DNA from: Baylisascaris procyonis
Lineage: Eukaryota > Nematoda > Chromadorea > Rhabditida > Ascarididae
DNA: 64,000 nt
Direction of reading: 5' to 3'
Assembly (NCBI GenBank): GCA_037389465.1
Contig: JAZARR010000204.1
Coordinates: forward strand, 627,501-691,500
Position numbers and translations under genes: made by a program. The notes beneath the pieces were generated by a model. The model was given only the letters and a program-made list of their open reading frames with translations, had not been told where the DNA came from and searched no databases. This document shows, piece by piece, positions 1 through 13,300 of this stretch; position 1 is the first letter of the stretch; each line of letters opens with the position of its first letter.

Positions 1-2485
1 TACGGGTATTTTTAGTGATTACTCGATTATTACTGTATATTTAGTCATTACTATTTTCCCAATTATTTAGTTAATGATGTTTCGCTTTTTTTTTCTATCA
101 TATGCTTATCGGCGAAATTTCCCATTCCCGTTCACATGTAAATTTCCCAACATTTGAGAATCTTTCGAACATGGGAAGTTCTCATAGAAATTTCATAGTA
201 GGCCGTCTACGTTGGATGGTTTCGTTGAGAAATTATGAGAGAGAGAGAGGGATAGGCATGAAAACATACACATACACACACATATGCATACTCAAGGACA
301 TTTTGTCATCAAGATGTTCGATGAAATCTCTAAAGAACTCAATAAAGTCGAACTATTCAATCCGTTTCGATGTGTACTTACTTGTTTTAATTTTTGTTGA
401 GTATTTTCGGAATGGAAAAATAGATTAAAAAGTATTGAAACAATGAAGTATTCGATTGAGAAGACGATAAGAAAACGAGAAGGCTTTTTGATGAAATTAG
501 TTATTTTTATTTCATAGGTAAATATATTTGAATTTTTAGAATTAATTAAAATTAATATAAAATTTAAAAAATGTTTTATACAGAACCATAAAGAGTATGA
601 AAGAAAAATGAGGATCAAGGTAGCCGTTGAAATTTCGTTTCGATTGTAAAAGGAAAATTGTGGTTTCAACTTCCATCTGTGGTTTTAATTTGTAAATAAT
701 TATAGCTATTCTTGAGGGTAGTGTTATGTTAATGTTGATTGACTGATTGTTCAAAATCAAAACGTCCATTTTGCATATACGAATGAATCCAGTTCATAGA
801 TTCGACGTTTATAGGAGTATGCTGTGTGTGTAGAGACGACGACGATCGGCGACGTAACGTCTCGCGATCGTTTCCACCAACTCGTTCTTCTATAACACCC
901 ACTTCTCTCTCTTTTGGGCAAATCGCCCATCTATCCACCCGACTGACTGCAATGCATTGCCATCAAATTATTGTAGTGAGCATAGATTGGCGCATTTAAA
1001 AATTTATTTAGCTTTTTAATGTAAATCGATGAATTCAATCTGTCAATTTTTTTTGTTGTTTTGTTTATCATCTTATAACTTCATGAGAATATATTCTATT
1101 TACTTATTTATTTAGTTGTTTGTTTATTTATTTATTTACTTAGTTTAATGAGGTATTGATGTTTGCTTCAAGGATTCTAAAAGAATCCGAGTCATAGGCT
1201 ATCAAGTGTGGATGATAAAATATAACGACGGTACCTATTTTCTTATATTGCAAATGTTTTCTTTATGCTTGAATAGTGAGAGATATCTGTAGGAATCAAT
1301 TTCAACCGATAAATGATCGGTTTTAAGCGATAAATGATCGGTTTGCCAACCGAAAGAAATTTGTAATTTTTTGCAGTCATTGGTTAAGCATTCAATAATT
1401 TTTTTTTGTTTGAATATTTTATTTTTTGTGTTCGTTTAACGTTAGTTTATAGATGCAATTTAATTTTAAAATATTATTTGAAGTTAATTAGAGTAGTTAT
1501 TGAGATTTGTATTGTGTTATGCCTTAGGATTGTCTATGAAAGGATATTATTCGAGTCTTGATTTCCTTAAACATCCTTCATTCGTACTATTCATAAAGTC
1601 ATCATTTTTTGAACTATCTAGTTTGCCGTATTTGAATTTACCTTGAAAACTTTCAAATTTTCCTCAGATTTAGACCCTCTTTATCTTGCAATTTGCTACC
1701 TTTCCTTCTACTTCCTACCTTTTACAGTATCTGCCTCTAGCTATGTTATTTTAATATGAAAGATTATTTGGCAATAAGTTAGTTAACTCTTCTCATATAA
1801 GCGATGGATTGAAAGTAAAGATACCATTTATGCGAAGTGTGAGAGAGAGAAAAAGAAAAAAAGAAAATTGCGAGAAAAAAAAAAGAGGATGAAGTTTTAT
1901 GAGAGAGATGAAGAATATAGTGGAAAATATTTTCGAAAAATTAGTGCTAATGTCAAAAATGTTTCTCGAAATGTGACAGTTAATGAATTAAAAAAAAAAA
2001 ATCACTGCCCTAAACTTCACCGACCTGGTTTAATGCCGTTCAAATAGATGCAACGTTTTTTTCTTTTTTCGGGGTATGCTTTTTTGCAATTCACCATAAA
2101 TATTGACAATTTTAAAGGGATTGCAATAGAGTTTTCCTTATTATTTGCAATATTAGTACTATATTGAAATATATTTTAAATATTGGAATATAGTAAATCA
2201 AATCCAAAATTAGTAAATTGCGATCTTGAAGTTATAAGACGTTATCTCAGATGGTTTAATTGCATTGTCGAATAATTGCAATTACAAACGATGAATGTAA
2301 ATCCTTAATAATGTGCTCATTGTTATCCAATCAACACTTCTAAGAATTCTGCGCGAAAGATTTGTTTTTTCCAATTCTCGAAAAAAAAAGCGATCAAAAA
2401 TTTAGAATACACTTAACTATCTATCACTCTCTTGAAGATCGATAGATCAACATTGAGTAGTTTACGGGTATTTTAATGGTAAATT

Positions 2486-2544
2486 TAAACCATTTTTAAA
2501 TCAGTTTAAATCATTTAAACTATTTAAATGGTTGAAATGGTTTA
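2486..2544. repeat. 10-bp inverted repeat in TTTAAA-rich DNA
   Basis: TAAACCATTT at 2486-2495 is a perfect inverted copy of AAATGGTTTA at 2535-2544. The intervening 39 bases are built from TTTAAA/ATTTAAA words. It may be a decayed short transposon or simply AT-rich self-complementarity. Confidence 0.4.
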
Positions 2545-2599
2545 GATTGATCTTTGATCTCCAACTATAACCTTTTAAACGTTTACCTGTGCTATAGAT

Positions 2600-2940
2600 T
2601 GTACCGGCTAGTTCACGAAAGCGGTTGGCGAGTTGGAACTTCCTGTTGAGCGCATATGTACGCACGGACACACATACTTAATCGTTGGTCTGCGGCAGTA
2701 AATTGATCGTTGATCTCCATTAGTATCTCCTCCCCAAGTCTGGACTCCAGCTTTGGTTAGAAGACCCTCGGGGACATCCGCTTCGATGACCAGGCTTATA
2801 AGTCATCGGGCCAGTCAAAATTTCCGGAGGACCTTGATTCTTATGTGAGGGTAATAATTCGTTCACGACCTCCTACAGAATCAGCTGTTTCTGAATCGCA
2901 GACTTGCATCGAAAACCATCACAGATCTCCGAACCAATAT
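2600..2940. other. GC-richer non-coding island
   Basis: This stretch is clearly less AT-rich than its surroundings and has no long open frame in any phase. It could be a fragment of an old mobile element or a non-coding transcript. Nothing in it is recognisable to me. Confidence 0.3.
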
Positions 2941-2999
2941 TAGTATATATATTCACATTTGGCACCTTATCATTTCATACTTACAACAAACACTGTGAT

Positions 3000-3090
3000 A
3001 ATGTCTTGTCTGCAAGTCTGTATGTCTGTTAATGTCTTCAAGTCTGTGTGTCTGCTAATGCCTGCAAGTGTGTGTATATGTCTGTATTGA
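3000..3090. repeat. Degenerate TGTCTG-type repeat
   Basis: Three imperfect units of about 30 bp, each beginning TAATG(T/C)CT and containing CAAGT(C/G)TGTGTGTCTG-like words. A related TGTCTGTATG stretch occurs again at about 25326-25372. Confidence 0.5.
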
Positions 3091-3304
3091 TTTATGTTTG
3101 CTAATGTTTCCTCGACGGTTAGCGACAGTTTCCCTTTTTATACCACAAAATTAGGAATCACTAACGCTATTCGAGATCACCGATGAGTTCAGATCCAAAT
3201 TCAGTAAATTATCTTCTCCAATTTGTATATAGAAACGTCTTGAGGTTGATTTTGAGGGTTATCCTGGAGCTATTCCCACTGGGAATTCTTCTTCCCTTCC
3301 CTTT

Positions 3305-3318
3305 CCCCCCCCCCCCCC
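3305..3318. repeat. C14 homopolymer
   Basis: Run of 14 C, followed by A and another C run. Similar poly-G or poly-C tracts recur near 4544, 4585, 18606, 23611, 38236 and 45700, which is striking in so AT-rich a genome. Confidence 0.9.
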
Positions 3319-4907
3319 ACCCCCAAGTATGATCAGAATTTTTCGATTCATAGCATAGAACTCTATGAACTTTCGAGTTGAATATTACTCGACAATGTAT
3401 ACGTTTATATTTGTCTAGAATTATAGTATTTTTACTGATAATTTTATAATATATCGCATTGTTTTAAAATTTAATTTTTTTTCCAACCCTGTCTTTCAAT
3501 TGTTTTTGAGTAAGTATTATCAAAATTATGAGAAAGATGTAAATTATCGATTCATTAGTTAAATTATCGATTAATATCGATTATCGATTATTGATTAATA
3601 ATTATCAAAAGTCCTCGATTAATTAGTTTATTTTTCATATTCTAATTGACTTCGTTTAGTTAGACGGGAATTGACAACGTCTTATCGTTTCAGTTTCTCT
3701 CCTTTACTGATTAAGATTTGCAAAAATGAATAAAAATATTTCATTGTTAATTCTAATGTTGAAACTTTTCGAAAACTGCAATATGAAAACAATATAAAAA
3801 TATTAATTAAAATTTACCATTCCAAGGAAGTTTTGTTTTAGTTTGAAAGGTTTATTAAAACATAAACGATCACCTTTCCTCTGCATCTTATTAAACACAT
3901 TCTGCCTTCTTTTTACTGATTATATCCCATTCTTTGCTTCCGATTAAGCGAGCCAGCTGTCAATTATTCATTTTATATTGGCTTTCGTTGACTATCATTG
4001 TTGGCAATCGGCTGTCGTTTACACGACTTAATTCTTTGAGGCTACAAGTTTTTGAATGCTTATTAACGAATGGCCTTCAAAAAAATTCTATGAGCTTGCA
4101 ACAAGAATTATGGTGCCAATGCCCGATATAATCGATATAATCAAACTTTGCGCTATAATCGTATTGCGCTTACTAATTCATAGCACGCTTTTGTACTTTT
4201 TGTGCAAATTTTATGTTTTCATCGTTGTGTTTTTCAATGTTGTATTATTAATAGTGCATCAATGATCACTAATATTTGCATATTGTGCATATTGAAATAT
4301 TATAAACACAAATTGCATTTAAAATATTTGTGCTGTAATTCTATTAATATGCGTTCGTATTGCTAATCTAGTTATTTCTATTGCTTCCGGTGGTGCTCTC
4401 TCTCTCTCGTTTCGACATAGTGAAACTCTGAATTGAATTTTTTTTTTCATTTTTGAAAATAATATCAAGGAAATTGTATGTACGTGGTAGATAGGGTAGG
4501 GGATAGGTAGAAGGGAAAGGTAGATAGGGAGATGGGAGGGGGGGGGAGATTATCGAGTGCGTTTTTGCTAATATTCAAATAAAAGTGGGGGGGGGGGGAG
4601 ATTTTGCCAATAAATATTCAAACAAATAAAATATCAATAGTTAATTTCTTAACTAAATAATAGATTTTAAGTTTTATTTATTTTTTATTTTTTAGTGATG
4701 GCGATCAACTATTAGGCGAGTTTTCGATGGAACGGGAGCATTTGTTGTTTTTATCTTCACTCAAATCATCGATATACATTTTTATGATCAAAAAAGTACA
4801 CAATGTCAATTAAATTTTCTAACCTCAAAATTCATCACTATCATTGTATAACATCAAAGATCAAGTATCTTTTCTATATTCCATCAAGGACTACTTATAG
4901 AAATATT

Positions 4908-5007
4908 TTAAAAAGCGTGACAGACGGTTGGTATAAAAATACGTTTTTTTTTAATGAACGCCTTTATAGCAACCGTTTTTGTACCAGCCGTTTGTCACGA
5001 TTTTTAA
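4908..5007. mobile_element. 100-bp MITE-like element with 26-bp terminal inverted repeats
   Basis: The left arm 4908-4933 matches the reverse complement of the right arm 4982-5007 at 23 of 26 positions; the core word is CGTGACAAACGGCTGGTA. The element begins and ends with TTAA, which is the target duplication of piggyBac-type elements, although TTAA is common in this AT-rich sequence. The 48-base interior has no coding capacity, so this would be a non-autonomous element. The transcript of either strand would fold into a long hairpin, so an RNA hairpin gene is the main alternative. Confidence 0.6.
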
Positions 5008-6639
5008 ATTTTTTCTATACCTTATCCACCCTCATATCCTTTTGTTGGTGAATTTAGATAGGCTGAATTTCTAAGAAAAATCAAAAACTAATTAAAACAT
5101 TTTTTTTAAAATACGTCTAGCAATTGCAATTTTTTTTTTTTTTTTTTTGATTTCGTTTTATTAGCTATTTTAATTTCCCAATTGTTTCGCCCTATTTATT
5201 AAAATAAACTAGAAATTAAAATATCTAGTAAAATAAAACTCTTAATTTATAGATTAGCGATTGTAATTCCGTTCCTATAATTCTTTTTTTCAGTCCTCTC
5301 TTTTCCCTTTGCTTAAAAAAGTATGAAATATTACTTACGTTTGCATTTTAAACTAATTTGAGCTCCTACTACATGCTATAGGCTCCTATTTTATTCTGTC
5401 TATCCAATGAGTAAAAATAAAATCGGCTCCAATGCGACTCCGGCTCTCCTATACCAACCAATAGGTAAATTACTCTTGCAAAGTGCGTTTAGATGGCATT
5501 GTAATTGTTCGACGAAAATTTGAGTACTTTTTTTTGTTGACGGGTAGCAAGAAAAAGAGAAAGATACGATCGTATCTACGAATCTGCTCAACATTTGAGG
5601 ACAGTTTATGGAAAATCTTTGCTAAAATCAGCGATTATTGACGGAGAAAATGACTTTTTTTTTAAATTGATTTAAAAAAAATTTTTTTCTAATTAAATGA
5701 TAAATTATTCAAAGAAAATCGTAAACCGATTTCAAGTAAGCTTTAAAGCCGTAAAATTAACGAGAAATAAATTGCGATGAATGTATAAAAATTTTTATGA
5801 TTTTTGTTTTTATTTTTTTAAAGTAAGCCATTAGAGAAATCATTCTTTATTATGTTTCCTTTTTTTATGCATTAAATTTTGCTCATTTTTTTCTTATCAA
5901 TCCTATTTTCTTATCAGTTCATTATCATTGTCGATTAAGAATTATCAATAATCTATTGTAGGATTATCATCGTTATGAGGTATTATCTCATTATGAATTC
6001 GATGAATTATTTTTGATCGTTCGAATAATATTTTCTTTTCTTTATAATATAAGTGATAGATAAGAAGGATTCGATGGGTATGAAGAAATAATAAGGAAGT
6101 ATTGCATTTGATGAAATAAGAACAACTTTTTTTGTTAGTGTTGTCGTTTTATTATAGCTTTAAAATGCTATTTATTTACTGATATTTATTGATACAAAAA
6201 AAGAGATCTTTTTGGCATTCTAATCTTCAGGGTTATCACAGTTCCCAAATATTCTCAAGAATGATGCTAATTCTGAGAAAATTAATACAATTTTTTGAAT
6301 TTTTAATTAATGAATTTGTGCAATAATCCCGAAATCCCCCATAAAATTTCTTAAAAAGTTATTGAAATTTTCTTTTTGAAGTCATGTTTTAAATGATTTT
6401 TATGTTGATGTTATATAACATAGGAGGATACGGTTGGCGTGATAAGAATGATAAAGGAATGATAGAGGTTTATTTTCGTGATAAGAAAAAATGAATTGTG
6501 TTTAATATTGAATTGAGAATAGATAGTTATTTCATTTCTATCACCGATCATTAGTTTTTAAGGTTTTCTTTAACTCACAATGCTTCATATGGGCGATAAA
6601 TATGTCGTCGACTTATCACTACCCAATTGATTCGTTGAT

Positions 6640-6735
6640 CGGTTATCGACTCTACTACCTGATCCATTCATTGATCGACTATCGATTCAGTTACCTGATC
6701 ACCTGTCGACTCACTATCATTTATCATTGATCGAC
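6640..6735. repeat. Degenerate GATCGACT repeat
   Basis: Several imperfect copies of words such as TTGATCGACTATCGATTC and ACCTGATC occur in tandem, with spacing of roughly 35-45 bp. It is non-coding and its function is unknown. Confidence 0.4.
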
Positions 6736-8039
6736 TCAGATCGATTAATTTATCACTAAGATGATTGTAAAAGTGAATTGAAACCAGTTTTAAAAGCGTT
6801 AGGTGCATGAAGTATTCACCACTATCTCGAGCAATTATGCACACATCTAAACAGATTGCGCAACAACGTGACGATACCATTCAGAAATGCGTTCTGTCTA
6901 CTCGCATATTCTTAGTAATCACTTATTCTGAACTAGATTTTAGTGAGTCTGATAGATTATCATTTGTAGTGGTCGATTTATTTATCCTCTATTAGGCTTT
7001 TTTTTTGCTAACTACTACATATATTTTTACAAAATAGTATTGCCCATTTTAAAAAAAGTTGAATAGTATATAGCTGGCTTATGATCTTTATTTATGTATT
7101 ATTAATGTATTTATTATTCGATTTCAATGGTTTGAAGAGAAACGATAATGATAAAAATTTATGAATATTTATAAATATTTATGATTTGCGAAAAATTTAG
7201 CAGAATTTCAAATATTTTTATGTTTTTGTTTATGAGTGAGAATAGGTAAGCTGAATGTTATAGTTTTTTTTTTTAAATTAGAATATGGTAAATTTTTTTT
7301 AAGAAACCTTCATAATAGATTGTTATGCGGTTAGCGATTATTATACGGATTGTGCTATCGCTCATATACAAATAATTGCTTTAATAGTGGATCGTTTTTA
7401 GATAATATTTGATTGTCTCCTCTTCCTGTCGGCTCTTCTTTTCTCTTCCTTCAAAAATTATTCATTCCCGTTGCAAGTTTTCTCTAGCCTCACCATCATC
7501 TATTCTCAAAAAAATAACCGGATAGATCTGAATACTATGGACAAATTTGGGTACTCTGGTATCGTTTTAATGACTCCTTTAGGAGTCGTCGATTTTCGCC
7601 CTCTCTCCGACGAAAACACTCATACAAATAACAATAATAGCTCAATAAAAAGAAAGTACAAATAAAAACAGATAGACAAATATGCCAAAGAGTGGTATGT
7701 TGTTAACTTTAGTGGTCCACAATGAAGGAAAATTTTGAGAATAAAAGAGTATAGGCAAGAGAGTGACATTAATGTCTCATATAAAGTTTAGAGTGGATCA
7801 TTTATTGAGGACAAAATTAAAGAAAAAACTTGTTGGTTTACTTTTGGCTCATGTAAATTTCAAAAAGTTTGCACTCGCAACAACTATTAGCATAATAGCG
7901 AATTGGACAATTATTTCTTCATCTTTGATACTATTATAGAATGTAAACAGGTCTTCTTCATGAGGCATTACAACGAAATTTACGCGGTACAAGGGTGCTA
8001 ACCGAAAGGAGTGCTATAGTTGCCGGAAGTAAAATAGTC

Positions 8040-8215
8040 ATGTTGGCCAAAAATGAGAGAGAGAAGAGAAAAAACCGGAAAATAGAAGAAGAGAGAGAAG
8101 TGAAAAGGGACTAAAAAAGAGATGAGAAGGGAGAAAAAAGTTTTGAAAAGAGAGTGAAAGAGAGAAGAGTAAAAGTTGAAAAATGAAGGTGCAAGACAAA
8201 AAAAGTATGGAAAAA
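8040..8215. repeat. Purine-rich (GA/AAG) tract
   Basis: About 175 bases that are overwhelmingly A and G on the + strand (GAGAGAAGAG-like). The minus strand is open for 113 codons across it, but only because a pyrimidine tract encodes F, S, L and P without stops. I regard it as a homopurine tract, not a gene. Confidence 0.7.
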
Positions 8216-10319
8216 TAAAGGTATTGATGAGAGGTTGCAGATAATGATGGTTGCGGTTTCGTGACAGCCGTCTAGTTTTCCCTTTTCTTTTTATCTTTCC
8301 GATATTTTTTTGAGTATCAAACTCATTCATCAATTCCACTTGCTATTTGAAATAAAAAAATATGATAGCGTAAAAATTTTCAATACTTTTTATTGTAGTT
8401 TATGAGATTCTCAATAATTCACCCTCTTTGTTCGCATTAAAAAATTTTCATCAATATATAAGAGCCGATATTATTTGTAAATCTTATTGCTTATATTTCA
8501 ATAGTTTATTTTTCAGCGTTATTTCATCCTTCTTCACTTTAGATATTTTTAGTTCGAATTTGCATATAAAAAGCGTATTATAGCGATGTTATGTGTGACA
8601 ATGTCGTATCTATAAGTTTCGATGTTATTATCGATTCACTAATTTCAAGCCGGAAACTAGATCTTTGAAAATATTAGACTATTTCATATTTCAGCTTTTA
8701 TTTTAGTCTATCAATGACTTAAGGATATACGAATACTTGAATATTTCTGAAATTTTGCGCACATTTTTGCGCCCGGTCGGTTTACATCTCAGGATATATG
8801 GGCGATTGAATTTGCTAAAATATACATACATTATTCGTTCATGTTTCATTGCTTGTTGATACTATATGGAATTGGTTGGTCTATTGAGTGAAATACAAAA
8901 GCACATATTGTGCCTATTTCTTTGGCGCGCTTTTCCATTTCTTGCAAATCTTACTGTATTTTTTATGCTGCAAAGTTGCAATTAAGTGCTGAAATTTTTA
9001 TTAAAATGGTCCTGCAAAGGAATCGATTTAAATTGTAGCGTATAAAAAAAGTAACAATGCAATAATGCCTCAAGACTTATATATTACTCTTTCAGCTAAT
9101 GGAATATTTTTTATAAAATAAAAAAAAACTATAAAAATTTATTTTTTAAATTCTAATTTAAAAGAGTTGAGATATGCTCAATATAATCGGAAAAAAGTGT
9201 GTTGAAATTCGGTCAGTTAGGTATGAAATATGTGTGAACAAATTTTTTGCGCTCGTAATGACTTCTTTATTATAACAATACTTGTGTTATATTTTTTTTA
9301 TCACCTATGCTATGAATAGCCATATCTGAAATATATAAAGAAATTATTTTGCATCTGAGTTGGAAAATTGAAATTTTTTCTATATTTATAATTTTTCTAA
9401 TTTTTCAATTCCTTAATAAAAATTCCTAATAAAGAATTGATTTTTTCTGATTTCTGATTTTTTTTTTCCATTCCAAAATTTCATAAACGTTTTTCTCGAA
9501 ATTTATTAAATATTTGTTTTTCATTTTTGAATATTTAATATTTTAACGGTGAAATGGGATATTTAATTATGATTTTAATGTATTCATCGAATTAGTTCTC
9601 AAATATTTCTTTTCATTTATTCAATTTTCATATGTATACAGTAATTAGCTTAATTAGTGATTCATTTTAATCATTTTAATTTTCTAATCGTTATTTCGAT
9701 ATTTATTTTTTGTAATAATTTTTAATCAATTTATTATTGTTGTTGATTTTTTTTTCAGTTATTTGTCTATCGAAAAAGTGCAACGATCATTCAAAAGGTT
9801 TGTTATTATTCATTAGTGATCAAACATCACATAGAGCATTTTCAACAATAATATTAAATCAGTTACTATATAAAATGAATTAAATTAATATTATAAACAA
9901 TTGTTCAACAAAAAAAATTTTTTTATTTAAATATTTTTAGAATGCAATAAAATAAGATAAATAAAACAACATCTCTCGGGTTATTAAATTTTTGATAAGT
10001 GTTTTTGTTTTGTTTTTTTTTTATGGCTCATATAATAACTAAAATGTAAACGAATGTAATAAAAGTATCCAAAAAATGATCTGAAAAAAAAAGATAATAA
10101 AATCTAAACAATGCATTCGCTTTTAATTTCTGATAGAGAAAGAAAATAAGAAATATGTTTCAATCAAAGCATCTATCAAGTACTATATATTCTCTCATAT
10201 TAGAAAAAGTTATCTATGCATAGAGTAAGATTGATTTCTTCCCAGTTGTGAGTCGACATCCAGAGATGGGTCCGGAAATCCAGAAATGAATCCAGAAATC
10301 CAGAAATGAATCCAGAAAT

Positions 10320-10332
10320 AAAAGTTTTATAG
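10320..10332 (+). promoter_or_regulatory. Possible splice acceptor just 5' of the OATP start
   Basis: A TTTTATAG acceptor-like sequence ends at 10332, 27 bases before the chosen ATG, and its TAG also closes the upstream reading frame. In nematodes such a site often receives a trans-spliced leader. This is inference from position and sequence only. Confidence 0.25.
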
Positions 10333-10359
10333 GGGCGAGGTGAGACGACAGGATTGTTG

Positions 10360-13300
10360 ATGGAACGCAATGCGTCCTCATCGTTTGAAATGGATGACGA
10401 TTCACGCAATTCCTCGATTAAACCGAGCGTCATCATAGATGACAGTGACGATGAGGAATTCCTTTGCGGCTATGGAAGGTCTTTTTTTTCTGTGAAATTA
10501 TTTTTTTTAGTAATTTAATTTTCTATTTTTTTTTCTTTATTTGATTTCTGAATTGATCCAAAAAGATTAATTAAAGATAAGATTATGAGAATAAATAATA
10601 TTTTAATTGTTTTTTTTTATTATAGTTATTTATAAAAATCGTTTATTGAGATTGTTCGATAAACTAAGCTAATTTAAATAATTTAAATTATATTCAAAAA
10701 TTTTGATATAAAAAACTCACCTAAGAAGATAGGCTAATATTTCGTTTATTAATGTAGCACTCGTTTATCTTTCCCTGTAATAATATTTTCTAATGAGAAT
10801 CTAGACCACCAGCGTCGAACTAATTGAACTTATATTATGTCGATTTCTCAGGGTCCATGTCAGTCTTATAGGATCACAGAGTGGACTTCCATTGATTTAA
10901 CAAAGTACCCAATTGACGAAGAATTTGAAGAGCAGAGTATGATAATTACTTTTGCTTTTTCTTAATGTTCGATCATCTCTTCGTAGTAATAATAGTACAA
11001 AGATTTCCCCGTGACATAAACGGGAATTGACCGGATTTGACCGGAATTAATCTGACCTTCACTTCAAGATAACAGAGCATGCCTACAGCATGAGGTATCA
11101 CCTCAGTAGTTCTCGCATTTGACCTATATGCCTACAAGCAGATATATTTTGATATAGAATAAGCCAGCGGTAACATTCAATACCAAACGACATATGAAGT
11201 ATTCAGTAACGAATAAAAGCATTATTACAGTTGTACTCCACGATGGTTGCAATGGTTTCATACTGCGAAATGGCTACTTACAGTGCTTGGTGTTTGTGCG
11301 TTTGTACAAAGTTTCGTTGTCAACAGTATATTTCCAGTTGGCCTCTCAACGTTGGAGAAACGCTTTCATATGACAAGGTGTTTATTTTTGTTGCTGTTTT
11401 TTTAGTTCTATTTTTTTTATTTCTCATCAATTTTAAGTTTTATTTTTTTCAGTGCTCATTTTCTTAACTTTTTTTTTCAACTTTTTTTCCCGGATATAGG
11501 TCATTTAAAAACTCTCTATATTTCATTAATGAATAATAAATTAGCATTTTTTAAATTAAAAAGTTGAGCAAAAATTAATAAGAAATTAGCCGGAAGAAAA
11601 TTTCAAGATTATATATTAGAATGTAAAAATTTTTAAAGTTATTTATTTATTTCAGGAATTTTTCAGATATTTCTTTTCAAAAAAAAAAGAAAATCCACAG
11701 TTGAATTCGAAAATCACCGCAATCACTCGAAATTATTAGACAATTAGTTCGGAGTATTATTTCTTATAGCTGTCTTTTTTGATTATTTATTTATGAGTAT
11801 TTATTCTTTTTCTCTTTTATTAAAAAATATATTTCTTTTTTATTCGAAATAATTAAAAAATAATTCAGCACACAAACTGGAATAATTTCGAGTTGGTACG
11901 ATTTTGCCGTACTTGTCGCAGTATTTCCGGTTTGTCATTGGGGAAATACGGGTTCGTTTTTTTTGTTTTAATTTATTTATCGTTTTTTCATCGATTTTTT
12001 TTCCTACAAATAATCACCTGAACAGTTATCTTGAGTGTTACCTATATTTGAAAACTCTAAACACCTTGAAACATCTCATATAAAAATCCCCTCGAAGTAA
12101 TTAAGGCGAATTTCACTTTGGAGGATTTTCTTTTTACTATCATTTAGTTCTTCAATTATTTCATCATCGATTTATTAAGCTTGCTACTATCAATACTAAG
12201 TTTTGTAATTAAAATATTATGGAATGTAAAATATGATGGATACGATCAGCCTTTTTTTGCAGTAAATTTTTCCAACGTATATGTATTATTGTAAATTTTA
12301 AATTTTTGCGAAAAAATTTTCCAAAATTTTCATTTTCGTAGAAAAAAGAAAAATCAATAGTCACTGCCTGAATGGATATTCGCAAAAAATCGTCATTAGG
12401 AATCATTTAATGCTCAATTCACCCATATAGTGCCATAAGGGTACCATTTAAATGTGGTTTATCTGGTTTTCGATGTGCCAAAGAAACTTTTTTATTTACT
12501 TAATTAAGGTGTAGAGAACGTTAATGAAAGAAGAGCGCATTTATCGAACTTAATCGACATTCTTTCAGTTGAAAAAAAAAATATCTCAACATCCTTCATA
12601 CATTGAGAGCTCCTTAGATTTTCCACTACACTATTGTGTAAATTTACATACAAAAGTCTATATAGCCTCAATTTTTATAATTTCTTTCTTAATTATGGTT
12701 ATATTTTATTTATTTTAGTTATATAGGAATATTTTAGTTGCTCATTTTAATTCCATTTATTAATTCTATTCTAGTAGTAGCATGTTAACGGACATCAAAT
12801 GCGTGATCAAATAGATAAAATAGTTTTTATTTTCGACGTTTCTGCAAATTGTTTCACCATCATCAAGAAAATGATATGCTAAATTGTTAATCCCTTTTCT
12901 TTCTATAATACTTGGATTTTTACCTGTGTCATTCACTTCGAAGCAGAGAAAGGGCGAGGGAGGGGGGGGATGGAAGGGAAGATGGAATAGAAAGGACGGA
13001 ATGCGAATCTTAGAGCCTCTGATGCCTTCTTTTCATTTCTATATTATACAGCATGACTTCATTAACTAAAGCAAATAATTTTTCACCAAGAATATTTGTT
13101 GATCGATCAATTTCAGGTCATAAAGGTCGATGGATAGGTATTGGTACGTTTCTAATGGGTCTAGGTTCATTTGTTTGTGTTCTTCCGCACTATATGGTCA
13201 GTCCATATCAAGTCAAAGATGGAGGCATTAACGAAAGCGATTATGGGCAATGTATATGGAGGTAAACGAAACGAGATGTGAGAAATTATACCTCGTAAAC

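Larger units (their letters stand above)
1..10359. other. Gene-free region upstream of the OATP gene
   Basis: About 10 kb of AT-rich sequence with no exon chain that I can support on either strand. The open frames here are short, lack splice-compatible partners and have low-complexity composition. It contains the small repeats listed separately, a (TTTA)n stretch near 1096-1140, and GC-richer patches at about 800-960 and 2600-2940. The promoter of the downstream gene presumably lies at its right end, but no core element is recognisable. Confidence 0.6.

Noticed and set aside
7998..8339. 113-codon minus-strand frame
   Set aside because: It is a translation of a homopurine/homopyrimidine tract (F, S, L-rich) with no recognisable domain.
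10851..10938. Open segment GPCQSYRITEWTSIDLTK with a good acceptor, as an extra OATP exon
   Set aside because: Its entry and exit phases (0 and 1) do not fit between exons 1 and 2 (both phase 2), and the protein is continuous without it.
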